Source: Castanea sativa (taxonomy: Eukaryota > Streptophyta > Magnoliopsida > Fagales > Fagaceae). From it: DNA of 64,000 nt. The stretch's first letter is position 1. Each line of letters begins with the position of its first letter. Shown here in pieces: positions 22,281 to 33,344 of this stretch. Below the pieces are notes generated by a model that saw nothing but the letters and a program-made list of their open reading frames with translations, was not told the DNA's origin and searched no databases. The translations under genes and the position numbers were made by a program. Location of the stretch: positions 8,030,244-8,094,243 of the forward strand of contig NC_134014.1 in the NCBI RefSeq assembly GCF_040712315.1, written 5' to 3'.

Positions 22281-25224
22281 ATGACAAATATACGGAGCAT
22301 AATTCAGGACATGAGGTCGCGGTCGAGCCGGGTGGTGCAAGACCGGTTTCCGGCCGGACCTCCGTCGTCGTCGTCGGCGACGGCGGTAGGGGTTGAGGAT
22401 GGTCTGAGCCAGAGCTGCTGGGCTAACATGCCGCAAGAGCTGTTGAGAGAAGTGCTGGTTAAGATCGAAGCTTCCGAGAGCGCGTGGCCTCTACGTAAGA
22501 ACGTAGTCGCGTGTGCCGGAGTTTGCCGGAGCTGGCGTTACATCACCAAAGAGATCGTTAAGATACCTGAACTTTCTGGTATCTTGACCTTCCCAATCTC
22601 CGTTAAGCAGGTACTACTCAATTTTTTGAATTTTTGAATTTATTTTTATTTGCGTATGTTTGTTTGAGTGGAAAGTTAGGGATTTGAAATTAGTTTAATT
22701 GGTTTGGTTTGGAGGAATTGGATGCTAAAGATTTATGGTATAACAATTTGTTCTGTTTAATTTTGTTTTTAAGTTTTTTTCTTAGCTTCAATTGTTTAAA
22801 TTATAATTTTTAAAAAAAAAAAGATTTTTTTTTTTTCACTTGTAAATAGAGGTTAAATTTAAGAGTTTGGAGTTTTGCTTGTGAAATTGTGATTGCAATG
22901 TTTCATTAGTATATATAGTTTGGTAGTTTGTTTGAGAATGGTAATCTATTTGTGTATTCGTTTTGGGAAATTTGATTTTGCTAACAAGCCAGTATTGATG
23001 GTTCAATACCCACTGGTGCGTGTGTAACTTATTATTATTTTTTATTTAAAAAGGATAAATGTTTGCCCGAAAAATCTACCTAAAAAAAATTAAGGCTTTA
23101 AAAAGAAATTGTACATTTTGTTTTAGGATGAAAATAAGCTGAACCAAACAGGGTCTAAGTGATTTTGGGATGGAGACAAAGATTGACTGCCAGTTTAAAG
23201 TTTATCTGTCTATGAACGATTGGCTCGGATTTCTTTGCATACTGGGAAATTATGTTTCCTTTTATGTTTGCTTAAAGCCACATAGGAGGTGAGTTATCTT
23301 GTGCAAGATTAGTTAAGGGAATGATGTTTTAAACCATTTTGTTCATTTGGGGTTGACGACAGTGACAATGCATGGGACCGCCTCAAAATTATGCTTCTTT
23401 TTTTTTTTTTTTAATATAAAAATCATTGCTAGCTTTTTCATAGGAAATTGCTCAAAGCTTGCTTCTAAATGTATCAAAGGCTCTTTAGGGGACCACTTTT
23501 TAGTTTCAATCAGTGCAGGTTCATCATAATATTTGGCTTCAACTTTTTCAAGATTTTTTTTTTTTAATCCCACAAGATAGATATATTGTGCTGCTTTGTA
23601 TCATCTGAATTAAATGTCATTGGTGTGGTGTAAATTGGACAGTGACTTTATTATTTGAATTAAAAGTCATTGGTGTAGTGTAAATTGGACAGTGACAGTA
23701 AGTATCCTGTAATTGCGAAAGTGTTGTTGTATGTCGTAATGAATCATTTGGACTGGATTCTGATGGGTGCTTTCAAATGTGGAATTTTAGGATATCTTTT
23801 GTAAGTTCTCTTTAGTTTTTACAGGTTGCTAAAAGTTTTTTTGGTTAATGTTTCCAGCCTGGTCCAAGGGATTCTCTCATCCAGTGCTTTATAAAACGGA
23901 ATCGGTCCACCCATACGTATTATCTTTACCTCAGTTGTGCTAATGGTGAGAATCTTGTATGTTGAACCAGCATTTCATGTACTTCGGATTGTTATTTATA
24001 AGTTGCCTGTATAGTGCCCAAAATTTTTACTGGGCACTATCATTGATCGGGTTCTGTTTAAGTAGTTTGATACAACTAATTGCTTGATTTTTTTGTTTCA
24101 AATTTGTTTGTTTATTTTGGAGGACAATGGAACTGTCTTTTTTTGTTTTCCTTTTTGAGCTGTAAACATATTGACTTTTTAATTGTTTAGGTCCAGCCAT
24201 TGCTGAAGATGGAAAATTCCTTCTTGCTGCACGGAAGTGTAGACGCCCCACATGCACAGATTATATCATTTCCCTACATGCTGATGAAATGTCAAAGGGA
24301 AGCAGCACCTATATTGGGAAACTAAGGTGTGCTCTTAGAGACACTGGAATTGACTTTTTTTGTTGTACATGTGTGCCCTAACGTATATTTTCCTTTTTGT
24401 TTTTTGACTAGATCAAACTTTTTGGGAACGAAGTTCACAATCTTTGATGGGCAGCCACCTCATGCGGGTGCCAAGATTACAAAAAGCCGCTCCACTAGGA
24501 TGGTGAATTCAAAACAAATTGCACCAAGGGTACCTGCTGGCAACTATTCAGTAGCACACATCTCATATGAACTTAATGTGTTGGGTTCCAGGTAAGAGTA
24601 AGCTTATGCAGCGAGTTGTAGATATTTTCTGTGCAGAAGGAATAATAGATATTTAATGGTATCAACTACTTTGTTACAAGAGTCAATGTGATTTTCCTCT
24701 GTTTTTCCCTCACAATTCTTGCCATTGCATACTTATTTTATGTAACACACAGGGGTCCTAGGAGAATGCAGTGTACCGTGGATGCCATTCCTTCCTCTGC
24801 AATTGAACCTGGAGGAGTAGCCCCCACACAGATGGACTTTTCCCTTGGAAATGTAGACTTCTTTCCCTCAATGCCTTTTCTTCGATCTAAATCAAATCAC
24901 ATGGAGGCTTTCTCATCTGGACCACTGGCCAGTCAGAAAGATGGAGTTCTGGTATTAAAAAACAAGGCTCCCAGGTGGCATGAGCAGCTCCAGTGTTGGT
25001 GTTTGAACTTTCATGGACGAGTGACAGTAGCTTCGGTGAAAAACTTTCAATTGGTGGCTTCTCCTGAAAATGGTCCAGCTGGACCAGAGCATGAGAAGAT
25101 CATCCTCCAGTTTGGGAAAGTTGGGAAGGACTTGTTTACCATGGATTTCCGGTACCCTATCTCAGCATTCCAGGCATTTGCAATCTGTCTCAGCAGCTTT
25201 GACACCAAGATTGCTTGTGAGTGA
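22281..25224 (+). CDS. TULP: Tubby-like F-box protein
   Basis: A complete gene. Exons 22281-22610, 23858-23945, 24191-24326, 24412-24591 and 24753-25224 (TGA) all have GT-AG introns and join in frame to 401 codons. The F-box spans residues about 46-100 (core [18 protein letters not shown]); it should bind an ASK/SKP1 adaptor of an SCF ubiquitin ligase. The tubby domain fills residues 111-401. Both family signatures are present: [13 protein letters not shown], and [16 protein letters not shown] at the exact C-terminus. Family knowledge: plant TULPs tether to PIP2-rich plasma membrane through the tubby domain and act in stress and ABA responses. The start at 22281 (MTNIRSII) is chosen because family members begin with a similar short basic stretch. 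An upstream in-frame ATG at 22242 would add a Cys/Val tract encoded by the (TG)n repeat and is unlikely. The length is close to Arabidopsis TLP7, which is also the best match from memory. A short tandem repeat (about 23604-23697) lies in intron 1. Confidence 0.95.
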
Positions 25225-27693
25225 CACTATGAACAGGTTTGTATCTAATTATTTGAAAGCTGAATTTCCAGAAGCTAATTTAACTGCAAAAAGGCATCAT
25301 GACAACTCTGCCATTCTCCCTCTTTGTTTTTCTACGAACATGTATATATAAGATAGGCTGCTTGGCTTACCAGTGAAAGAAACTTCAGAATAATCTTTGT
25401 ACAAGTTGATGAGTGTGCCTAAATGTGTTTAGTCTTTGAATTTTAGTGCATCATTGGCATGGCATGAAGTAGTCTTCCATTAGCCTGAGCTACAAATGCT
25501 ATTCAATTTAGTTAGTGCCATTGCAGCTATTCAACTGAAGATTATCACCAACACAGCCTCCACTTAACCTTCTCTGTCCTAGCACTGTCAACCTTGCCAG
25601 CTTTTACCATTTCCTGCCAATCACTTGCACACCATAATGCCATCATCTCGTCATTGTTAGTGAAATATCTCATGCTTTCCTTGAGTATTCTTGGTCATCT
25701 TATTGTTCTTGTTGCTGCGTATGTTAAATTTTCCACATGTTGCTCCTCTAAGGCCTTGTATGCTTGATGTATAATATTGATAAAAGTTACTTCCTTGATT
25801 ATTTTTTCCATTGTAAATATCAATAATTTTATACCTTTTAAAAAATACTAATAGTTTTATAAATGAATCAAATTAACGTGTGTTTTCCTTGGAACAGGAG
25901 AAGCATGGTTTTAAAGGTCATATATAGCAGGTTGTAATGCAATAAACTTGGAGAAGGTGGTGTAACAACATGCATCCTTGGAGAAGAGTCTGGGCTGATT
26001 TCTTACTTCATTGGCTGGGATGTAGACATTGTTGAAAGACCGCAAGAGTGTATGAAATTAAAAGAAAGTCTTGAATTTGGGAAGCTAGCCACCCAGCAGT
26101 CTCTGTATAATTCATCCTGTTGGTGTACATGGTAGCTTTTTTTGTATACAGTTTGCCTCCGCTTGTGGTTGCATTGGTATGTAATTTAATCTTTCTGAAT
26201 TTCATGTACTGAATGCAAATATAATTCAATTATTATGATATATTCTTGGTTTGGGTATTCTGGGACTGCAATATTTTCTAATGAACAATGGAGCTCTTCC
26301 TTTTTACTCCTTTGTTTTTGTTTTTTAATGTTCCGCGGGAAGATACAAACATGATAGGACCCTAGTGATGATGTGGCAGCCACACCCAACATCTCTTATT
26401 GCTATTCGAAATCAAACTTCGAACCAGTTTTTACCTGTTGAACCAATCTGATCAGACGGTTCTACGGCATAAAATTATATCACTTTAGTAGAATATTTGA
26501 GATATGGCAACTCTTTTGGGTTTGAGGCAAACAGAAACAGATCAGTTTTGAAAATGAGAGTGAGAGAGACACTGGAAATATTGTGGATTTAAAGAGGAAA
26601 GCAGAACGACAAGTCCGCAACAGTCTCAAAAGACGAATGGTGTTTATTAAAACATGGTTTCAATTTTACTTTATTTGTAGTATATTTACAGACCAAGATA
26701 CCAATTGGTTATTTGTATAGGCAAGGATTGTGTTAGACTTATGGTTAAGTGGTTAAATTTACTATTTTCTAATAGCTTAAGCTTTTGGGACAATTGGTAA
26801 TTTAACAGTTGACTTCAAATTTTTTATTCAATCATAAGATACTAGGTCGAGCTAACTTAAACCCACTGCGGTTTATTTTTTATACTAATACAATTAGGCT
26901 TATTTGTGGGCTTCAATCACCTACCCGTTGAGTATGAAAAGGGGTTTGCAAAATTGGTCCACATTTGAATCAAGTAGCTTGCAGAATTATCTTAGGGACG
27001 GTCCTTTTGATTTTCTGCATATTAATGAAATGCAACAAATTTTACTGGTCAAACCTAATAGTCACATGTCTACAATACTGCAGAGTGACAACCATTTTTA
27101 CCCCTACTTTCATGACTTGTGTGATTGTGAGTGATCGACAAAAAGTGATAAGTCACACAAATTAGAAACGGACTAAAAACTACTTATAATTGCACAAATC
27201 AGCAAGTTGTGAAATTGGGTATGAGATTAAGAATAGAAAATGTCAACTACTCACAATTATACAAGGGTATGAGACTGAGTATCTCCAAAATTATTCAATC
27301 ACATATTGAGCACATGGTCGGTCAGAAAACCGCACGATAAATCCAGCTAAATGCAGAATATGGCCCAAAATAATGAGCCTTTTTCGTGACTCCAAATGAG
27401 GTTCCTCACTTATGTAATATCAGTGATTTTGAACTTAGTAGTGAACTGTCCAAATCGGGCAAATTAGTGGCAAATGGGCACAAAATGAAGTAATGAAAGA
27501 GCTGCACCTAACTTGGGAAGACAAATAACATCACCCTAACCTACAATGAAAATGAACACCCAGCTTTAACAAGGGTGGATGTGTGTGCATGTTTCTTCCT
27601 CTTTGCGATGGGCAGGCTTCAAAGAAACTCGCAAAAAATGGCCAGATAAGGCACCGCTTCCTTTAGAAAGCAAAAGCTAAAGATGAATTTGCA
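25225..27693. other. 3' untranslated and intergenic region after the tubby-like gene
   Basis: No further gene. Near 26733-26875 lies a diverged copy of the dispersed repeat duplicated in BAM9 intron 1 (shared GGTTAAATTTAC and TTTTGGGACAATTGG). The remainder up to the Copia element is unremarkable. Confidence 0.5.
25941..25946 (+). terminator. Candidate polyadenylation signal
   Basis: The canonical AATAAA hexamer 717 bp after the tubby-like stop codon. The distance is long, so the true site may be an earlier non-canonical signal, or a 3'-UTR intron may be present. Confidence 0.35.
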
Positions 27694-27698
27694 CATAC

Positions 27699-28254
27699 GG
27701 AAGAAAATCAAGTCTGGTACAATTTTCTTATTGAGGCAAGAAAGTAAGTACAATGCACAACACTAACAATGAAGCAGTAAAGCTACGAAGAAGAAGAAGA
27801 AGAAGAGTAAGTTTGAGAGAGAGAGAGAGAGAGCAAAGATTGTAACTGTGTAAAATTCTTGCTTAATTAATTTCAGTAGTGTACCAGAGTATATATAGTA
27901 CAAAGCTCAGCCTTAATCTCATAACTATCTTCCACGTTATGCAGATCAAGCCCGTGATTCAAGTAAACAGAATTTCAACAGAATGTAAATCAATTTTAGC
28001 GCCAAACTCTAACAGACTTGGAACAGTACAAATATGACACCGTTTCACTTAAACACCAAGCACACACATGACAAGTAATACGGTGCGTATTGATAAATAG
28101 GCTTAAGTGAAATGGTGCGTTCCATTGTAATTCAAATACTCCAACGGTAACTCCCAAACTTCGTCTTCAACCTCTGGTACTGCAATCCCTAAATCCAGGC
28201 TCATCATGTTTCAATCTTGGCTTGGGTTTGGAGTCATTATCCACATTCTCAACA
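27699..28254 (-). repeat. Copia 3' LTR
   Basis: 556 bp, matching the 5' LTR. On the minus strand it begins TGTTGAGAATGTGG. Its far terminal base pair has mutated (GG on the plus strand where the partner has TG). A (GAA)n tract is shorter here than in the 5' LTR. Confidence 0.95.
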
Positions 28255-31200
28255 TCCCCCCTCAAACAACAGGGGGAGGAATCCACCAGAAGTTTGTGCC
28301 GTTGAAAAAGAAACGAAGGAGCAGGCAAGGGCTTGGTGAAGAAATCAGCAAGATTGTCCTTGCCAGACACAAAACAAATGCTCAAATCATGATGCAGGAC
28401 TTTCTCACAAACATAATGATAATCCACTTCAATATGTTTAGTGCAAGAATGAAAGACAGGGTTAGTAGTGAGAGCAATAGCAGAGACATTGTCACACCAT
28501 AAGATAGGTATGTGGGAAAGAAAGATGCACAACTCCTTGAAGAGGATGCGAAGCCAAGATATCTTAGCAGCAGTGAAGGCCAAGGCACGGTATTTAGCCT
28601 CAGTGGAAGAGCGTGAAACAATGGGCTGTTTCTTAGAGGACCAAGAGAGAGGACTCGAACCAAGAAACACAAGAAGGCCAAAAGTGGAACAACCATCTGA
28701 AGGATCTTCAACCCAGTCTGCATCTAAAAAAGCAGTGAGAGAAAGAGGTCTAGGAGTAAATGTAATGCCATGATATAAAGTGCCACGAATGCAGCGTAGA
28801 ACACGTTTGGCAACCTCTAAATGTGTAGTAGTAGGAGAATTCAGGAACTGACACAATTGGTGAACACTGAAGGCAAGATCATGCCTAGTGAAAGTTAAGT
28901 ACTGAAGGGCACCAACCATGCTGCGATACTTAGTGGGAACAGAGAGAGAAACCCTATCACGAGGAACCAATCTCACTGAAGGGCAGCAAGGAGTCTTAAT
29001 GAGTTTAGCATTCTCCATGTGGAATCTATGAAGAACATCTGAAGCATATTTAGACTGTGTAAGAGCGAGACCAAATTAAGACCTTGTAATCTGAATGCCA
29101 AGGAAGTAGTGGAGAGAACCAAGATCCTTGAGCTCAAAAACAATACTAAGAGCAGCAATGAGAGAAGAGATATGGGATGAATTGTTTCCTGTGATAATGA
29201 TATCATCTACATAGAGCAGTAAGTAGATGATGGTGCCATGAGAATGGTATATGAACAAAGAACTGTCAACCACAGAAGCAATGAACCCAAGATGTAAGAG
29301 ATGAAAGGTAGACCTTTCAAACCAAGCCCTTGGGGCTTGCTTGAGTCCATAAAGGGATTTGTGCAATTTACACGCATAATGAGGTTGAGCTGTATCAACA
29401 TACCCCGGTGGTTGTTGCATAAAGACCTCTTCTCTGAGATGACCATGAAGAAAGGCATTAGAAACATCTAATTGCCTCAAGGACCAGTTGCAGCTCACAG
29501 CAATAGCAAAGACCAATCTCACAGTGGCTGGCTTAATGACAGGTTTAAATGTCTCAAAGTAGTCAATACCTGGTTGCTGATGAAAATCCTTAGCCACAAG
29601 CCTAGCCTTGTAACTGGCAATAGAACCACCACTATTTAATTTAAGCTTGAACACCCACTTACACCCAACCAGATTAGCATGAGGAGGAGCTGGAACCAGA
29701 GACCAACTATTTTGCCTTTGTAAAGCCTGAAACTCAGCATCCATAGTGTCACACCATTTGGGATATTGGGAAGAAATTTTATAGGTAGGTGGTTCTGTGT
29801 AAGTATAATCCGTGACAGCTTTATAAAAGAACTTAGACTTAGGTTTGGTAATATCACTTTTGGACCTAGTCTGCATAGGATGGTGATTAATTATAGGAAG
29901 AGGAGGAGGCATGGAATTAACTGTAGAGGAGACTTTAGGCAAAGTAGGAGTAGGAAGACTAGGAATTGTGGTCTGTGACAAAACTGGAGAGGAAGATTGT
30001 GTGGAAACTGGCAAGGTGGAAGATTGTGGCACATTGATAGAAGAAGACTGAGGTGGAGGAGGTGAATGTGAAACTGGAGGACTAGATTGAAACTAAGAGG
30101 TTGGAGTGTAAGGGCCAAGCATAGAAGATTGATTAGTAGAATGGAGAAACAACAAATTTGATAACCACAGAAAGGTAGATAAGTCTGAGGGTGAAGGAGT
30201 AGGATTATGGAGAGTTGCAGACAACTGGGAAAAAGGGAATCTGGTCTCATTAAACCAAACATGTCTGGAAGTGTAAACAGTTTTAGATTGAAGATTAAGG
30301 CATAGATAACCCATAGAGGTAGGAGAGTACCCAAGGAAAAGACACTCTTTGGTTCTTGGCTCAAGTTTGTGAGAGGTATAAACTCTGAGATTAGGGCAAC
30401 AAGCACATCTAAAGACTCTAAGATGAGACAAATCTGGTTTGGTAGAGTAGAGTTTGAACCATGGTGAGACACACTACAAAATAGGAGTTGGTAACAAATT
30501 TACAAGGGTGACTATAGTATGAACTGCATAAGACCAGTAAGTATGTGGCATGGAAGCTTGGGATAACATGGTGATGGTGGTTTTAATTAAGTGTCTGTAT
30601 TTCCTTTCAACCAGACCATTTTGCTGGGAAGTGTAGGGATAGGAAATTTGATGGATAATGCCATGTTGTTGAAGATAGGTTTTGAAAGTAGAAGAGATGT
30701 ATTCACCTCCCCCATCAGATCTTAAGGTTTTGATTTTTGTTGAGAATTGAGTTTCCACCATAACTTTAAACAACAAAAACTTAGAAAAGACTTCAGATTT
30801 AGCTTTGAGCAGAAAAATCCAAGTGAATCATGTGAAGTGATCAACAAACAACACATAGTATTTATAACCATCAATAGAAGTCACTAGAGCAGGACCTTAG
30901 ACATCTGAATGAACTAATTCAAAAGGAAAGGAAGAATGAAATTGAGATTTGGGAAAAGGAAGATTGTGCATTTTACCATGTAAACAAGGAATACAAGTGT
31001 GAATGTTTTGTGCACAATTATTGAGTACAAACTTTACAACAGGAAAGAGAAATCTAAGAACTTGATCATTAGGATGTTTAAGTCTCCTATGCCACAGAGT
31101 TTTATTAAAACTATTACAAGTATGGACCTTGGCAACATTATTACAAAGTTTAGAAGCTAAAGCAAGATGAGGAGCCTTGTGAGGATAGATGGGATATACT

Positions 31201-32427
31201 CCATCTTCACTCTTGCCTTAGTATAGAACTTTCCCCGTGGCCAAAGCCTGGATTGAAAGAACATGTTCATCAAAATAACACCAACAATGGTTGTCATGAC
31301 AGATTTTATGAACTGATGCAAGATTAGAGGGAATTGAAGGAACCCTAAGCACATTCTTTAGATGAAGAGTGGAAAAGGAAGAGGGAATAAGAGAGTTACA
31401 TGTGTGAGTGATAGGTAAATTCTGACCATTCCCTACTGTGAGGTGATCACAACCAGTGTAAGGCTTTGGAAAGCTAAGTTGATTCAGACTTGAAGTTACA
31501 TGATCTGTGGCTGCACTATCAGCTAGCCATGGTTGATCTGGTGCAAGGCAGGAATTAGAGGCAGCGACCATTGTAGCTAATTTGGTAGGTGGATGCTTGC
31601 CTTGATAAGCATAATTCATCTTGTGATAGCAATCAATTGCTATGTGTCCAAGTTTACCACAAATTTGGCAAGTTGGTCTCTTTGATCTGAAATTTGCAGC
31701 AATGGAATTGGACTGATTCTATTGAAAAGGTGAGAATTGAGTAATATGAGGTGACTGATTGCTTGAACCTCTACCTCCTCTTCCGCCTCTATTGTTGTTG
31801 TAGTTACCCTTGCCTCTTCCTCTGTTGAATTGATTGAAATTATCATTAGACTTGTTGTTTATAGTAGCTGCAATTGCAAAGACATGATCTTTACTATCAA
31901 GAGTTTCATTGAGCGACTCCTCTTCAGCATTTAGCAAGGTAGAGAGCTCATCAAAACTCAACAGAGTGCGTTCTTATAGCTGATCTGAAGGCATTGTATT
32001 CTCTTAGTAAACCTTTGATTGTGATGTGAAGAAGCTCTTCATCATCACTGATTACACCAACAGCTAGTAGTTTATCTCTAACTACTTTAATCTTTTGCAG
32101 ATACACATCAATAGAATCTGCTCCTTTCTTAAGATTGTGTAATTTACCTTTGAGGTTCAGTATATGTGAACGAGAAATTGAAGAGAACCTGTTTTCCAAA
32201 ACCTTCCAGGCCTCCATAGCTGTAGAGCATCCCACTATAAGTGCTAGAATTGAAGGTGACAAGGTGGAGCTCATAAATGTGAGCAAGGCCTTTTCTTTTG
32301 ACCTCCAAAGCAAATAATCTAGATTCAACACTGATGTATAAGCACCAGATAGATCTTGTAAGAACTTCTCAAGAATCAATTGTGGATCTTCCAACAATTC
32401 AAAGAGACAATAGGTCTCCAACACCAT
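28167..32427 (-). pseudogene. Broken Copia gag-pol reading frame
   Basis: The gag N-terminal part (from 32427) is in one frame and is cut at about 31951-31961 by a frameshift. Everything downstream to 28167 stays in a single frame but carries in-frame stops at 31719, 31218, 30897, 30828, 30474, 30093 and 29076. Recognisable parts, in order: gag (UBN2-like); zinc knuckle CQICGKLGHIAIDC; protease site WLADSAATDH (Ala where Gly is usual in DSGA); integrase with an HHCC finger and SDGGGEY; RT with [11 protein letters not shown] and YVDDIIITG; and RNase H with AFLDADW and SSTEAKYRAL. The C-terminus runs into the 3' LTR. Domains are well preserved despite the stops, so decay is by point mutation rather than deletion. 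Confidence 0.9.
28255..28263 (-). other. Polypurine tract of the Copia element
   Basis: Minus-strand GAGGGGGGA lies directly against the TG start of the 3' LTR. It would prime plus-strand DNA synthesis. Confidence 0.85.
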
Positions 32428-32617
32428 GGTAATCTAATGTTTTCGAATGATATAATTCTTATTGTCCAGCTTGACTGTCATCATATTGGACATGTTTGAG
32501 AGAAGTAACAGTGGTTGATTCATTACACTCACTGAACTTGAAGGAACTGAAGCAGACATAGAAGAACTCCGAACTGGAGCTAAAGCCGCCATTTATGGAG
32601 CTTGAACAGGACTCTCT

Positions 32618-32630
32618 GGCTCTGATATCA
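32618..32630 (-). other. Primer binding site (tRNA-iMet type)
   Basis: Minus-strand TGATATCAGAGCC abuts the end of the 5' LTR with no gap. It matches the usual plant Copia primer site TGGTATCAGAGC with one mismatch. Confidence 0.85.
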
Positions 32631-33199
32631 TGAAGAAAATCAAGTCTGGTACAATTTTCTTATTGAAGCAAGAAAGTAAGTACAATGCACAACACTAACA
32701 AGGAAGCAGTAAAGCCAAGGAAGAAGAAGAAGAAGAAGAAGAAGAAGAAGAGTAAGTCTATGAGAGAGAGAGAGAGAGCAAAGATTGTAACGGTGTAAAA
32801 TTCTTGCTTAATTAATTTCAGTAGTGTACAAGAGTAGATATGGTACAAAGCTCAGTCTTAATCTCATAACTATCTTCCACGTTATGCAAATCAAGCCCGT
32901 GATTCAAGGAAACATAATTTCAACAGAATGTAACTGAATTTTGGCGCCAAACTCTAATAGACTTGGAACAGTACAAATACGACACCATTTCACTTAAACA
33001 CCAAGCACACACAAGACAAGTAATACAATGCGTATTGATAAATAGGCTTAAGTGAAACGGTGCGTTCCATTGTAATTCAAATACTCCAACGGTAACTCCC
33101 AAACTTCGTCTTCAACCTCTGGCACTGCAATCCTTAAATTCAGGCTCATCATGTTTCAATCTTGGCTTGGGTCTGGAGTCATTATTTACATTCTCAACA
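32631..33199 (-). repeat. Copia 5' LTR
   Basis: 569 bp. Slightly longer than the 3' LTR, mainly because its (GAA)n tract near 32718-32750 is expanded. It ends 145 bp from the BAM9 stop codon. Confidence 0.95.
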
Positions 33200-33344
33200 C
33201 ATATAACTACAGCTTTCTGGTTCAGTAAAGCAGGATGTGCTTAGCTATTCTTCAGTATGCTTTGTTGAACACAACCTCTTCTAATACAATTTCTAGGGAT
33301 ACAGATAACATTATATATTTACATGAATATATATCTAACTTTTA

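Larger units (their letters stand above)
27699..33199 (-). mobile_element. Copia-type LTR retrotransposon, 5.5 kb
   Basis: Complete structure on the minus strand: 5' LTR (32631-33199), tRNA-iMet primer site directly next to it, gag with a zinc knuckle, protease, integrase, reverse transcriptase and RNase H, polypurine tract, and 3' LTR (27699-28254). The order integrase before RT makes it Copia (Ty1) type. The flanks CATAC (27694-27698) and CATAT (33200-33204) form a 5-bp target duplication with one mismatch. By eye the LTRs differ at roughly 30 positions (about 94-95% identical), so insertion is not recent. The coding region is broken, so the copy is not autonomous. It lies between the tubby-like gene and BAM9, just behind the BAM9 stop. 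Confidence 0.95.

Noticed and set aside
22182..22436. Minus-strand Arg-rich open frame
   Set aside because: Antisense of the tubby-like first exon, where a TCG repeat reads as poly-Arg.
28206..28773. Plus-strand open frames over the Copia RNase H region
   Set aside because: Reverse-strand shadows of the retrotransposon coding region.
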